From NCBI GenBank assembly GCA_031963465.1, contig JASSUG010000001.1, positions 372,001 to 436,000 on the forward strand: a stretch of 64,000 bases of DNA, in the 5' to 3' direction. Below the pieces are notes generated by a model. That model was given only the letters and a program-made list of their open reading frames with translations. It did not search any database and had not been told where the DNA came from. Of this stretch, positions 8,434-17,930 are shown one piece after another. The DNA is from Mycoavidus cysteinexigens_B. Lineage in GTDB: Bacteria > Pseudomonadota > Gammaproteobacteria > Burkholderiales > Burkholderiaceae. Position numbers and translations under genes: made by a program. The first letter of the stretch is position 1; each line of letters begins with the position of its first letter.

Positions 8434-9318
8434 TCACTCGTTGTCATGAGCCGGGGTTGGCGCGTTTTGTGGCGACCCGGATTGCGTCTCTAGCGCATTG
8501 TAAGGGGCGGGTGTTTGCGCTGCAATCAGTAGCGCCGGCCCATTTTCTGATGTCGCGGCTGGGGCTAGCTTAGACTGCCTCAGTGGAATCGGCGAGCGTA
8601 GATCGTGGATAGCGTTAGGCTCGATCGTCTGCGTAGTATTATGCAGCACCTCTAGGGTTTGGAATTGCCAACCATTATAAATGGCTACCGCTGCGGCTCG
8701 ATTGGTGGCGCCTAGCATTTTAAAGATGCTAGTTAAATGAATTTTGACCGTGCCTTCGCTGATATTGAGAGCCCGCGCAATCACTTTATTGGTATTGCCC
8801 ATAATTAACAGACGCATAATTTGATGCTGGCGCGGCGAAAGCTTTAGCGGCGTATTGCGCGGTAGAGGTTTAGGTGCAACTGGCAACTCGCTGCAACTGG
8901 CAGGTACTCGGAAGGCGCTGGATAAAGTAGGGTTCAACGCGCATACGGGGACGTAATGTCCGCCTAGCAGAACCAGTTCAAAGACACGTAAAATCAGGTG
9001 TGGATTCAGACTACGTGGAATAATCCCGAGCACCCCCACATGCAGTAGTGCATTGACCGTGGCGCGCGTGGTGTCGTCGGTTAAAATCGCCACGGGTAGC
9101 GCTGGATGCTCGCGTAATAAACATAATAAATCAGCCACTCGCATCCAACGCAGTTGCCAATCAATCACAAATAAATCATGTAAATCACGTTTTAATCGAT
9201 AGCTTGCCTGTCGCCAGTCTTTTGCTTCGGAAAAGTTAGCGCGGCGATCAATTTGACGCAGCAGTGCTTTGAGGCCCTCGCGCCGTTCGGGTTGGTCGTT
9301 TAAAACAAAGAATTTCAT
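8434..9318 (-). CDS. LuxR/NarL-family response regulator with long C-terminal tail
   Basis: The N-terminal receiver-like domain (about 1-120) keeps a candidate phospho-acceptor Asp in LFVIDWQLR, but its N-terminal acidic pair is reduced (FVLNDQPERREGL). A GerE/LuxR helix-turn-helix follows at about 155-215, with LSPRQHQIMRLLIMGNTNKV and ALNISEGTVKIHLTSIFKML. About 75 further residues rich in Pro, Ala, Thr and Asn form a tail not usual for NarL-type regulators. No histidine kinase is adjacent. It may be an orphan regulator; targets cannot be inferred. It is convergent with the aminopeptidase gene, 24 bp away. Confidence 0.85.
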   Translation of the reverse strand: MKFFVLNDQPERREGLKALLRQIDRRANFSEAKDWRQASYRLKRDLHDLFVIDWQLRWMRVADLLCLLREHPALPVAILTDDTTRATVNALLHVGVLGIIPRSLNPHLILRVFELVLLGGHYVPVCALNPTLSSAFRVPASCSELPVAPKPLPRNTPLKLSPRQHQIMRLLIMGNTNKVIARALNISEGTVKIHLTSIFKMLGATNRAAAVAIYNGWQFQTLEVLHNTTQTIEPNAIHDLRSPIPLRQSKLAPAATSENGPALLIAAQTPAPYNALETQSGSPQNAPTPAHDNE

Positions 9319-9511
9319 TGGAATGCCCCCTCCAATTTAATATTGCTAACGGTGATTGTGCTGTAAAAGCCCGGTTTTCAAGTGTCAAGATGGTGGCAAT
9401 AAATAGACTGCAACCTAGGGCGTATCTTGACAAATTTTCTGGATGTTTGCCTCCTATCCAAAAGGCATAATTTTGTATCGCGGCCAGCCAGCCGTGGGCG
9501 ACACCTAAAAT

Positions 9512-10711
9512 TTAATGAAAATGTGGCTGCGTGAGTTCAATATCTGCAGGCATTTCTGCATGAACGATTTCGCCAAGGGGGTTGGCATAAAGCGGGCCGT
9601 TACAATCTTCGCAGTACTCAGGTTCAAAGCGGCCCGCATGGCGGCGGATATCCAGGATATTCTCCGCTTTTAAGAGCGCGACAATATCTTCAAGTGGGCT
9701 ATTTGCCGTTTCATCTTGTTCGGCCGCCAGCGCGGCAATATCTTCGTGACCGTAAAGCGGCCAGACAATGCCATACAACACAGTATTATCGCCGCGCTGG
9801 GTAAAACCAATGCGGTATTCATCAACGCGGTGTTCACCAAAGCCGGCGATAACGGCGCGCAGCCCGTTGGCATTGGGCGCGAGGGTATCGTTCAGATAGC
9901 GTATCGCGGTGCGTAAAGCGTGCGGCCGAATTTGCTCGTCGGCATTGCGGCAGGCTGAATGGTAAGCATCAGGCAAGAGGCATTCTAATTCACAGCCAGG
10001 TAATACCTGGGTGAAATTCGCCCCCCCTTGGACGGCCCACTGCTTAAGACAATCATGACGCTCGATGCGGATGCCGTTTTCTTCTTCTTGCCAGCGAAAG
10101 AGGGCATGAGTTTTGGGGGCCACGGCAACTGCTAATAGAAAGCGGGGGTCCGCCAGGACGGCAGAAGTTTCCGGCAACTCTCGGAGATTAGGCTGCAGTT
10201 GAACTGGGCGCTGGTCAATCGCGGCTTGAGCCAATTGTTGGGTAAGGCGATAGGTCTCAATATGTTGCTGTGGCAACTGATCGATACTGTATAAATAAGG
10301 GGCCATTGCTAGCCGGGCGCCACTGGCTAGTACATGGGCTTGCAAATGAGTATGGAGCGCATTGACTGCATCGGGTTTGAGCGGGCCAGAGGGTATCGTG
10401 TAGCGCGTCCAGGCCAGCACGGGCGCTGCGATGAGCACGGCGTCCCAGTTGTGATCCTGATGAGAGAGCGTGAACGATTCGCTGTGGGCATCGGCAATAT
10501 CGGCTAAAACACCGTACGCACCTGGATGATTCTGCTGCAGATGATCAAGCACGGTATCGAGGACAACTTGATTCCCATTACGCAGAATTTTTGACAAGAG
10601 GATATCGGTTTGAGCTTCCCAAAAAAGGTCTTCAGTGCGGCTGCCTGACGCATAAGATGCAAGGCATAAGCCGACGAGTTTTTCGGCATCCGGAGAAAGG
10701 CGTTTGGTCAT
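9512..10711 (-). CDS. DUF2863 family protein
   Basis: A 399-aa soluble protein that I recognise as the DUF2863 family, conserved in Burkholderiales and of unknown function. It has no signal peptide or membrane segment. A CxxC near the C-terminus (YCEDCNGPLYANPLGE) could bind a metal; the following residues resemble a small zinc-ribbon end. It is transcribed in the same direction as rne upstream of it, but a terminator at 10785-10825 separates them, so it probably has its own promoter in 10712-10784. The family call is from memory of conserved phrases. Confidence 0.75.
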   Translation of the reverse strand: MTKRLSPDAEKLVGLCLASYASGSRTEDLFWEAQTDILLSKILRNGNQVVLDTVLDHLQQNHPGAYGVLADIADAHSESFTLSHQDHNWDAVLIAAPVLAWTRYTIPSGPLKPDAVNALHTHLQAHVLASGARLAMAPYLYSIDQLPQQHIETYRLTQQLAQAAIDQRPVQLQPNLRELPETSAVLADPRFLLAVAVAPKTHALFRWQEEENGIRIERHDCLKQWAVQGGANFTQVLPGCELECLLPDAYHSACRNADEQIRPHALRTAIRYLNDTLAPNANGLRAVIAGFGEHRVDEYRIGFTQRGDNTVLYGIVWPLYGHEDIAALAAEQDETANSPLEDIVALLKAENILDIRRHAGRFEPEYCEDCNGPLYANPLGEIVHAEMPADIELTQPHFH

Positions 10712-10784
10712 TGGCGGGCGTATGGAAGATTTTTAAACACAAGATTAAGTATTTTATGCGCTTTTATGAGGGATCATAGAATGT

Positions 10785-10825
10785 AAAAAAACCCAGCCTA
10801 GCCGTATTGTGCACCAGACTGGGAT
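10785..10825 (-). terminator. Rho-independent terminator of rne
   Basis: On the minus strand a stem of about ten pairs (CCCAGTCTGG with the complementary CTAGGCTGGG arm, one or two G-U pairs) is followed directly by seven Ts. It lies 22 bp past the rne stop codon and closes that transcript. Confidence 0.8.
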
Positions 10826-10846
10826 TCACTACTTATTTCGACCCTC

Positions 10847-13825
10847 TCATTCCTGACTCTTATCTGCCGTTTTTGCGGTCTCAACTTGTTGTATCGGGGC
10901 CGCGACTGTTGACGGCAAGCGCTTGCGTTCGCGCCCGACATGCTGGGACTTAGTGATTGAGGCGCTTGCTTCATCGGCGCTACGCAGTTTGTTGCTATCT
11001 GTATTGACTAGGACAAGGCCTGTGGACTCAAGCATTTTCGAGGTTGACACCACCTCAGGTGCGGGTCTAGCTGCAGCAGGGCGGCTGATAGCTTGCACCG
11101 GATCAGCATCCTGAAAAGCCGGTTGACTAGAAGCCACGGCGATTTCAGGTAAGGGGGCGACGGCCGGCTTACTCGATTGATTGCTTGGCTGCGTACTCTC
11201 TAACTGTGGTTGCACCGATTGCTGCGGTTGAGTCTGCGCGGAGGGCGCATAGTCTGTCGCTTGCTCCACAGACACGGTGCTGGCAACTTCAGTAGAGCCT
11301 GCATCTGAGGTGCGAACATGTGTGTCATCGCGTTCACGGCGCCCACCGCGGCGTCCACGCCGGCGGCGACGGCGTTCTTCGCCTTCGGGGGCCACCGTAG
11401 TGTGTGGCACGAACGCCGGCGTGTGACTTGGCTGTGCCGTTGAGGATTCGGCAAATTCATGAGTACTATTTGCTTGGGAATGGTCTGTTGGTGCATCAAG
11501 TAGCGGCGAGCCGACAACCTGATTAGCGGTAGCAGCGGTTTGTGCTCGTTTAGGATCCTGGCGTCCGGTCCGTCCTTGACGTCTGCCGCGTTCTTGACGT
11601 TCGCCGCGCTCTTGACGTTCACCACGTTCCTGACGTTCGCCGTGTTCTTGACGCTCACCACGCTCTTGACGTTCGTCGCGTTCTTGACGTTCACCGTGTT
11701 CTTGACGCTCACTAAGCTCTTGACGTTCGCCGCGTTCTTGACGCTCACCACGCTCTTGACGCTCGCCGCGTTCTTGACGCTCACCGCGTTCTTGACGTTC
11801 ACCACGTTCTTGACGTTGGCCGCGCTCTTGACGTCCACCGCGCTCTTGGCGTTCACCGCGCTCTTGACGTTCGCTATGCTCCTGGGCTGTAGCTTCGGGA
11901 GTTTCCGCTTGCGCAGTACGTGAGCTGCTACGCGGCGTACGGCCGCTGCTATGCTCGCCGGTACGGTTAGAGTTGCTACCGCGGCGCGAGCGGCCACTAT
12001 GATTACGTTCGTGCCTGCTATCTTGATTCGCAGCGCTCTCAGCGGCAGCATTTGCGGTGCGTGCTTGTTGCGATGTGGGTTTGTCGGCGGCAGTTGGCAA
12101 GTCTGCTGAGGTAAAACTAAACCAGCGCTTAAACCAATTGAATAAACCTGTGTCTTTTATCTCTAGTGCGCGTGCTCCAGCTGTACGGCCGGGTTTGCTG
12201 CGAGGTGCCGGCCGCTCAGGCGAAATCCCCTTAACGGCTGCCTCCTGTTTGGGGCGGGTCTCTTCAGTGCGCTTGCTGTAGCCCATTTCCAGTTCCATCT
12301 CACGAGCTGCTTTTTCGGCCATCCGATGGCTGACATGCACCTCATCCATTTGAGGGTCGTCGTGACGCAATCTTTCCAGCTTATAGTGCGGAGTTTCGAG
12401 ATATTTGTTAGGGATTAAAATGATCCCAACTTTAAAGCGGCTTTCAATTTTATTGATTTCCTGCCGCTTTTCATTGAGTAAGAAGGCTGCTACTTCGACG
12501 GGTACCTGGCAATGAATGGCCGCGGTGTTTTCTTTCATCGCTTCTTCTTGAATGATACGCAATATCTGCAACGCTGAAGATTCAGCATTACGAATATGGC
12601 CAGTACCATTGCAGCGCGGACATGTGACGTGGCTGCCTTCAGACAAGGCCGGGCGTAGTCGCTGGCGGGAGAGTTCCATTAGCCCAAAGCGCGAGATCTT
12701 GCTCATCTGCACGCGCGCCCGGTCATGTTTGAGCGCGTCTTTTAGGCGCTGCTCGACTTCACGCTGATTTTTGGTTGACTCCATATCGATAAAATCGATA
12801 ACGATCAACCCGCCTAGGTCTCGTAGTCTGAGTTGACGTGCAACCTCATCGGCGGCCTCCAAGTTGGTGCGCAACGCCGTTTCTTCAATGTCAGCGCCTT
12901 TCGTTGAGCGGGCGGAATTGACGTCAATTGAAACCAATGCTTCAGTATGGTCGATGACAACTGCGCCGCCAGAAGGTAAAGAGACGGTACGTGCATAAGC
13001 CGTCTCAATTTGGTGCTCGATCTGAAAGCGGGAAAAAAGCGGGACATCGTCGTGGTAACGCTTGACCTTATGCAGATTGTCGGGCATTACGATGCCCATG
13101 AAGGCGCGTGCCTGTTCTTCAATCTCTGCTGTATCAATCAAAATTTCGCCAATATCTGGCTGGAAGTAGTCGCGGATTGCCCGGATCACTAAGCTGGATT
13201 CAAGATAAATCAGGAGCGGGCCTTGCATGCCGTTGGCCGCTTCCTCAATGGCGCGCCACAATTGCATCAGATAATTGAGATCCCATTGCAATTCTTCAAT
13301 ATTACGGCCAATGCCTGCCGTGCGGGCGATCATACTCATGCCATCTGGCAGTTGTAGTTGCGCCATGATGTCGCGCAACTCTTGGCGTTCATCGCCTTCA
13401 ATGCGACGTGAGACGCCACCGCCACGTGGGTTATTTGGCATGAGCACCAAATAACGGCCGGCAAGCGAAATAAAGGTTGTCAGGGCGGCGCCTTTATTAC
13501 CGCGCTCTTCTTTCTCGACCTGAACGATCAGTTCTTGCCCCTCACGCAGTACATCTTGGATCCGCGCCGAGCGCATATCGATCCCTTCTTTCATGTACTG
13601 GCGCGCGACTTCTTTAAAGGGTAAAAAGCCGTGGCGTTCTTCGCCGTAGTTGACAAAGCAAGCCTCGAGCGAAGGTTCAATCCGAGTGACTACCCCTTTG
13701 TAAATATTGCCTTTGCGTTGTTCTTGGCCAATCGTTTCAATATCAATATCGATGAGCTTTTGTCCAACGACGATGGCCACACGAAGTTCTTCTCGTTGCG
13801 TGGCGTTAAAAAGTATGCGTTTCAT
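10847..13825 (-). CDS. rne: Ribonuclease E
   Basis: Essential endoribonuclease for mRNA decay and rRNA/tRNA processing. The catalytic half has the S1 domain (GNIYKGVVTRIEPSLEACFV), the DNase I-like domain with LVSIDVNSAR and GGLIVIDFIDM, and the Zn-link CPRCNGTGH. The C-terminal half is disordered: a run of about 17 RQERGE hexapeptides, an arginine-rich RNA-binding patch (EERRRRRRGRRGGRRERDD) and a Gln/Ser/Pro-rich tail that should scaffold the degradosome. I chose the ATG at 13825 (992 aa, MKRILFNATQ), the universal family start; an in-frame start at 13888 is unlikely. The gene is divergent from rluC, as in most proteobacteria. Confidence 0.96.
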   Translation of the reverse strand: MKRILFNATQREELRVAIVVGQKLIDIDIETIGQEQRKGNIYKGVVTRIEPSLEACFVNYGEERHGFLPFKEVARQYMKEGIDMRSARIQDVLREGQELIVQVEKEERGNKGAALTTFISLAGRYLVLMPNNPRGGGVSRRIEGDERQELRDIMAQLQLPDGMSMIARTAGIGRNIEELQWDLNYLMQLWRAIEEAANGMQGPLLIYLESSLVIRAIRDYFQPDIGEILIDTAEIEEQARAFMGIVMPDNLHKVKRYHDDVPLFSRFQIEHQIETAYARTVSLPSGGAVVIDHTEALVSIDVNSARSTKGADIEETALRTNLEAADEVARQLRLRDLGGLIVIDFIDMESTKNQREVEQRLKDALKHDRARVQMSKISRFGLMELSRQRLRPALSEGSHVTCPRCNGTGHIRNAESSALQILRIIQEEAMKENTAAIHCQVPVEVAAFLLNEKRQEINKIESRFKVGIILIPNKYLETPHYKLERLRHDDPQMDEVHVSHRMAEKAAREMELEMGYSKRTEETRPKQEAAVKGISPERPAPRSKPGRTAGARALEIKDTGLFNWFKRWFSFTSADLPTAADKPTSQQARTANAAAESAANQDSRHERNHSGRSRRGSNSNRTGEHSSGRTPRSSSRTAQAETPEATAQEHSERQERGERQERGGRQERGQRQERGERQERGERQERGERQERGERQERGERQELSERQEHGERQERDERQERGERQEHGERQERGERQERGERQERGRRQGRTGRQDPKRAQTAATANQVVGSPLLDAPTDHSQANSTHEFAESSTAQPSHTPAFVPHTTVAPEGEERRRRRRGRRGGRRERDDTHVRTSDAGSTEVASTVSVEQATDYAPSAQTQPQQSVQPQLESTQPSNQSSKPAVAPLPEIAVASSQPAFQDADPVQAISRPAAARPAPEVVSTSKMLESTGLVLVNTDSNKLRSADEASASITKSQHVGRERKRLPSTVAAPIQQVETAKTADKSQE
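11575..11880 (-). repeat. 18-bp minisatellite inside rne (17 units)
   Basis: Seventeen head-to-tail 18-bp units, read on the plus strand as variants of CTTGACGTTCACCGCGCT, encode a hexapeptide ladder RQERGE on the minus strand with variants GG, GQ, LS, HG, RD and GR at the last two positions. Third-position differences among units show that the array is not freshly expanded, though several units are identical. It lies in the disordered region between the catalytic half and the arginine-rich patch. The periodicity leaves long stop-free stretches on both strands. Confidence 0.95.
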
Positions 13826-14313
13826 GGAACGGCTCCGGAGCAGCTGGGCCAATTTTTGCGCTAGGTGGCAAAGCATGGCACGCTGCACTTTTAGTGTCTA
13901 AAAACACGCTAGGGCCGAAGATTTGGTAAAGAATTGCCTTCCTGGCGGCTCTTATTTTGAGCGGCGCAAAGGCGTATGCGAATTTGCTGGCGCTGAGTTT
14001 TTATCTGTTCCGCGCCAAGCGTCGTATCGATTTCCGCAATTGACTAGCTAAGCTAAAGGCTAATCAATAAAAATTCTTTTCAACCACATCTTCGTTGCCT
14101 TTCGGTACTTTTTCTTAGCTGAACTTGCCTATAAGGGTGTTCTTGCTAAAATAAAATCCGTGCGTGCAACATATTGCCCGGCTTAAATAAGCGACAGCCT
14201 CCGGTTATCCAAGTAAAATGGCGGGCTGTTGAATGCTCATGCCGGGTGCAATCTACGGGTAGAGGGCACTTTTACTCTCTACGCGGACTTGCTGAAGGCA
14301 AATTATATGCAGA
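13826..14313. other. rne/rluC divergent intergenic region (488 bp)
   Basis: No credible gene is present. The region holds the long rne leader and the promoters for both genes. In well-studied bacteria the rne leader is long and structured so that RNase E can limit its own mRNA. The length here fits that pattern, but I cannot fold the sequence. Several AT-rich stretches (14065-14160) are suitable for promoters. Confidence 0.6.
14125..14152 (+). promoter_or_regulatory. Candidate sigma-70 promoter for rluC
   Basis: TTGCCT at 14125-14130 and TAAAAT at 14147-14152 are separated by 16 bp, 161 bp upstream of the rluC start. The match is reasonable for a housekeeping promoter but rests on pattern only. 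Confidence 0.35.
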
Positions 14314-15303
14314 ATGAATAACTTAGGCAAAATATCTGTGCAGCGCCCATTATCCGACTCGGTCAAACTGCTCACAATTGACGACGCTTCTGCTGGACAA
14401 CGCATCGACAATTTTCTACTACGCATCTGCAAGGGCGTACCCAAAAGTCATATTTACCGCATTGTGCGCAGCGGTGAAGTGCGTGTCAATAAAGGCCGGG
14501 TAGATACCGCGTATCGATTGGCAATAGGAGATATTATACGCTTACCACCGATGCGTATCGCGCACAAAGATAATCAGGGGACTCAGCACTTAGGCAGCAC
14601 TGCGCCTGCGGCGAACTTTCCAGTGCTGTATGAGGACGATTGTCTCCTGGTGATTAACAAGCCAGCCGGAGTGGCGGTACATGGTGGCAGTGGCATTGCC
14701 TTCGGGGTTATCGAACAATTACGGCAGACCTACTCCAAACTCAAATTTCTCGAATTGGTGCATCGACTTGATCGCGAAACATCGGGTATTTTGTTATTGG
14801 CTAAAAAACGTTCGGCATTGACTGCATTGCACGCTCAATTACGCGACAATAAAGTTGATAAACGTTATTTAGCCTGTGTCCACGCCGATTGGCAGGTGCC
14901 GCGGCAAATTGTAAAAGAACGGCTGCATAAATATCTGACGCCTGAAGGTGAGCGGCGGGTGTGCATCCACGAACAAGGTCAATTGGCTCATACGGTATTT
15001 AATTTGATTCAGCGTTTTGCCGGGTATGCATTACTAGAAGCCGAGTTAAAAACCGGGCGTACGCATCAGATCCGTGTGCACCTGGCTCATTTGGCCGCGC
15101 CGATTGTGGGGGATGACAAATATGGCGACTTTGCATTGAATCGGCAGCTCGCCCGCGCCGGAGCTAAGCCAGGGCTTAAACGGATGTTTTTGCATGCGTA
15201 TAAGGTTAGTTTTGTACACCCCGTCAGCGGCGCCGTGCTGGCGCTCGAAGCGCCTTTGCCGAAAGAGTGCGAGCGCTTTCTTGAGCAATTGAGCGCGCTG
15301 TAG
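14314..15303 (+). CDS. rluC: 23S rRNA pseudouridine synthase RluC
   Basis: RluC/RluD-family pseudouridine synthase modifying 23S rRNA (positions 955/2504/2580 in E. coli). An N-terminal S4 RNA-binding domain (AGQRIDNFLLRICKGVPKSHIYRIV, SGEVRVNKGRV) precedes the catalytic domain with the nucleophile Asp153 in LVHRLDRETSGILLLAK; the late motif TGRTHQIRVHLAH is intact. The length of 329 aa is normal. Its position divergent from rne supports RluC rather than RluD. In Burkholderia a HAD phosphatase and a Rieske-type protein usually follow; neither is found here. Confidence 0.94.
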   Translation: MNNLGKISVQRPLSDSVKLLTIDDASAGQRIDNFLLRICKGVPKSHIYRIVRSGEVRVNKGRVDTAYRLAIGDIIRLPPMRIAHKDNQGTQHLGSTAPAANFPVLYEDDCLLVINKPAGVAVHGGSGIAFGVIEQLRQTYSKLKFLELVHRLDRETSGILLLAKKRSALTALHAQLRDNKVDKRYLACVHADWQVPRQIVKERLHKYLTPEGERRVCIHEQGQLAHTVFNLIQRFAGYALLEAELKTGRTHQIRVHLAHLAAPIVGDDKYGDFALNRQLARAGAKPGLKRMFLHAYKVSFVHPVSGAVLALEAPLPKECERFLEQLSAL

Positions 15304-15510
15304 AAAAAAACACATGAGCGACAAAAAATCACTTGTACTTCCTTGAGTTTTGGTTGATATTTAACTTAAACAAGGTAATTGGTCGGGTAAAAATGGCGCA
15401 TGTGTTGGATTTAAAGGGGCTGTGCGACGAAGTAAAAGCTGAAATTAAAAATGTGCGGCATGTTGTGTGCTATCGTATTCTGACTTTAACTGCAACCGAT
15501 CACTTCTATC

Positions 15511-16518
15511 ATGTCTGACGATAATTCGATTACCAACTCTAGTTCTGGCAAGGCAGGAACTGACCCGGCAGCGCCAGTGGCGCTACCCTGGGAACGCGAG
15601 TTACTCGAAAAAACCGTGCTGGCTGCCGTGCATGAACAACGGGCGGCACGGCGCTGGAAGATATTTTTCCGCTTAGCATTTTTAATTATTTTTGTCGTCA
15701 TGTCATGGCGCACTGTGTCTATTTCAAGCGGCAAAGCTGGCGGAGCGGGGGGCAAGCATACGGCGCTGGTTACGCTTGAAGGCGAAATTGCGGCGGATAA
15801 GCAAAGCAATGCAGCCAACCTGAATGCTGCGCTCGAGCGGGCATTTTCCGCTGAGCAAGCAGCGGGCGTGGTGTTGCAAATGAATAGCCCAGGGGGTAGT
15901 CCAGTCCAAGCTGGCATGGTCAATGACGAAATCCGCCGGCTACGGGCTCGCTATCCGCATAAGCCACTCTATGTTGTGGTGGATGATATCTGCGCATCGG
16001 GCGCATATTACATTGCCGTTGCGGCTGACAAAATCTTCGTTGATAAGGCAAGTATTGTTGGCTCAATCGGGGTGCGCATGGATAGTTTTGGCTTTACCGA
16101 CTTAATGAGCAAGCTCGGCGTTGAGCGCCGTTTGTTAACCGCTGGCCGTAATAAAGCGCTAAATGATCCTTTTTTACCAGAAGACAGGACGCAAAAGAAA
16201 TACATGCAAAGCTTGCTGAATGAGGTTCATCAGCAGTTTATTGATGTGGTCCGCCAGGGCCGCGGTAAGCGCTTAAAGGAAATGCCAGAAATTTTCTCGG
16301 GTCTAGTGTGGACCGGTCAACGCAGCATTGAGCTTGGGCTAGTAGATGGTTTGGGCGATACGCGCTCGGTTGCCCGTGACGTCCTAAAAGCGAAAAAACT
16401 GGTTGATTACACAGTGAAAGAAGGGGCGTTCGACCGCTTTGCCCGCAAATTTGGGCTGTCAGCAGGAGCCTCGGCCGTGCGCGCGTTGACGATACAAGAA
16501 CAGCTGTCGTTGCATTGA
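15511..16518 (+). CDS. sppA: S49-family signal peptide peptidase (short SppA)
   Basis: Membrane-bound serine peptidase that degrades cleaved signal peptides. One N-terminal transmembrane segment lies at about 51-66 (IFFRLAFLIIFVVMSW). The S49 domain follows, with GVVLQMNSPGGSP, the catalytic Ser163 in CASGAYYIA and Lys215 in AGRNKALNDPF. At 335 aa it is the single-domain form found in Burkholderia. The 207 bp between rluC and this gene contain no recognisable gene. Confidence 0.92.
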   Translation: MSDDNSITNSSSGKAGTDPAAPVALPWERELLEKTVLAAVHEQRAARRWKIFFRLAFLIIFVVMSWRTVSISSGKAGGAGGKHTALVTLEGEIAADKQSNAANLNAALERAFSAEQAAGVVLQMNSPGGSPVQAGMVNDEIRRLRARYPHKPLYVVVDDICASGAYYIAVAADKIFVDKASIVGSIGVRMDSFGFTDLMSKLGVERRLLTAGRNKALNDPFLPEDRTQKKYMQSLLNEVHQQFIDVVRQGRGKRLKEMPEIFSGLVWTGQRSIELGLVDGLGDTRSVARDVLKAKKLVDYTVKEGAFDRFARKFGLSAGASAVRALTIQEQLSLH

Positions 16519-16521
16519 GCG

Positions 16522-16788
16522 CTAGGCGCTGTGGCGCCTCCAGGCATGGCCTAGCATAACCCCAGTTCGTGATAAAAAAGGCAGAGCGAAGAGAAAGCTA
16601 TTTGCTTGAAAGCGAGCGCTAAGCATTTTTAGCTTGATAAGCCGTGTAATACGCTCTACATCTGCCGGCTTAAATCCAGCTGCCACAAAGACAAAATTTG
16701 GAACTCTCCAAAAAATGGAGGCGAGATAGGCCAAGATAGGGATTAACGGTGCGCATAGAATTAAAATATTCATCACCGGTCCAAGCAC
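16522..16788 (-). CDS. Small predicted membrane protein, unknown
   Basis: An 88-aa reading frame with one or two hydrophobic segments (ILILCAPLIPILAYLASIFW and a weaker VPNFVFVAAGF), then a basic stretch ADVERITRLIKLKMLSARFQ. I do not recognise it. It is convergent with sppA (3 bp apart). The start could be GTG at 16788 or ATG at 16773; no clear ribosome-binding site is visible for either. Lying beside decayed mobile DNA, it may itself be a remnant. Confidence 0.35.
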   Translation of the reverse strand: MLGPVMNILILCAPLIPILAYLASIFWRVPNFVFVAAGFKPADVERITRLIKLKMLSARFQANSFLFALPFLSRTGVMLGHAWRRHSA

Positions 16789-16884
16789 ACGACCATATCT
16801 TATGACTTTTGGTCTATATCAAAACAAAGGCGGAGCGAATACAGTATAGGGATTATTCCTTCATCCTGTTTCCAAAAGATTCCG

Positions 16885-17869
16885 ATGACAAATTTAGTTA
16901 CTCTGCCCCCCTCTTATGCTGATGAGGCATGGAAAAATGCATTAGATGTGTTCCTGCCAGAGTTCATGCAATTTTTCTATAAGGAAATTGCTGCCCAAAT
17001 TGCATGGGAAGCAAAATATGAAATGCTGGACAAGGAGCTGCAAGGCCTGAGCAATAAAAGCAAAGTAGGTAAAAGGCTGGTAGATAAACTCATTAAAGTG
17101 CGCCTAAAAAGTGGAGCAACTTGCTTCGTGTTACTGCATATTGAGGTACAGGGACAGTACGAAATGAACTTTGCGCAAAGACTTTTTGAGTATTTTTACA
17201 GGTTATATGATCGTTATCGACAGCCGGTCCTAACGATGGTAGTACTAAAAGATAACTGTCCTAACTGGTGCCCTAAAAGCTACCCCTATGCAAGTGTGTG
17301 GCCATAAGGTCAACCATTTCCGGTTTTTAACAAGAAAACTAATAGACTATCGCGATCAAAAAGCGAATTTAATAGAGCATGCCAACCCATTTGCCACAAT
17401 CGTGGAAGCTCATCTGGCAGCGTTAGACACACGCACAGATCCTAATGCGCGTTACCAGCATAAATTTGCATTAATGCGCCAGCTATATAGAAAGGGATTA
17501 GCGCGAGAAGCCATTTTAAATTTATTCAGTTTTATTGATGGGGTATTAACTTTACCCAAAGAGTTTGAAATTCGCTACAATAGTTCAATCAAACAACTGG
17601 AAGGAGAATATAACATGCGATATATAACGAGTGTAGAGCGTATCGGCAGGGAACAGGGCCTTGAAGAAGGTATACAGCAGGGTCTTGAAGAAGGCTTACT
17701 GAAAGGTAAGCAGCAAGGCCAATCCACTTTATTGAAAACTCTGTTAGAAAGTAAGTTTGGTACTTTAACCAAACCCTATCAGCAGCGCCTTGATAAAGCG
17801 AATATGAATACTTTATGCCAATGGGGCAAACGTATTCTCACCGCTCAAACGCTTGACGAAGTTTTTTGA
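16885..17869 (+). pseudogene. Frameshifted Rpn-family recombination-promoting nuclease
   Basis: Two overlapping frames (16885-17307 and 17288-17869) together read as one protein of the Rpn/COG5464 family, PD-(D/E)XK nucleases once called putative transposases. The first part has FLPEFMQFFYKEI and the core FVLLHIEVQGQYE; the second has LIDYRDQKANLIEHANPFATIVEAHL and the C-terminal EQGLEEGIQQGLEEGLLKGK repeats with a DUF4351-like end. Homology changes frame near 17290-17300 (SYPYA to GHKVNHFRF), implying a one-base shift. The product is probably inactive unless translation frameshifts. Rpn genes expand in intracellular bacteria. Confidence 0.8.
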
Positions 17870-17930
17870 ATTGATTGTTTAATGCATCGGCTGAAAGAGT
17901 GGCGTTCAGATCGATGATATTTGTTTGAGT

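Noticed and set aside
11575..11880. Possible CRISPR array
   Set aside because: The units are contiguous 18-bp coding repeats with no spacers, inside a conserved gene.
11540..11923. Long plus-strand frame (127 codons, Leu/Thr/Phe rich) opposite rne, and an overlapping minus-strand frame at 11200-12051
   Set aside because: Both are stop-free only because the 18-bp repeat has no stop codons in those frames; the true protein is RNase E, whose flanking domains are conserved.
16885..17869. Two separate genes instead of one broken gene
   Set aside because: Each half matches consecutive parts of the same Rpn-family protein and they overlap at the point where the homology switches frame.
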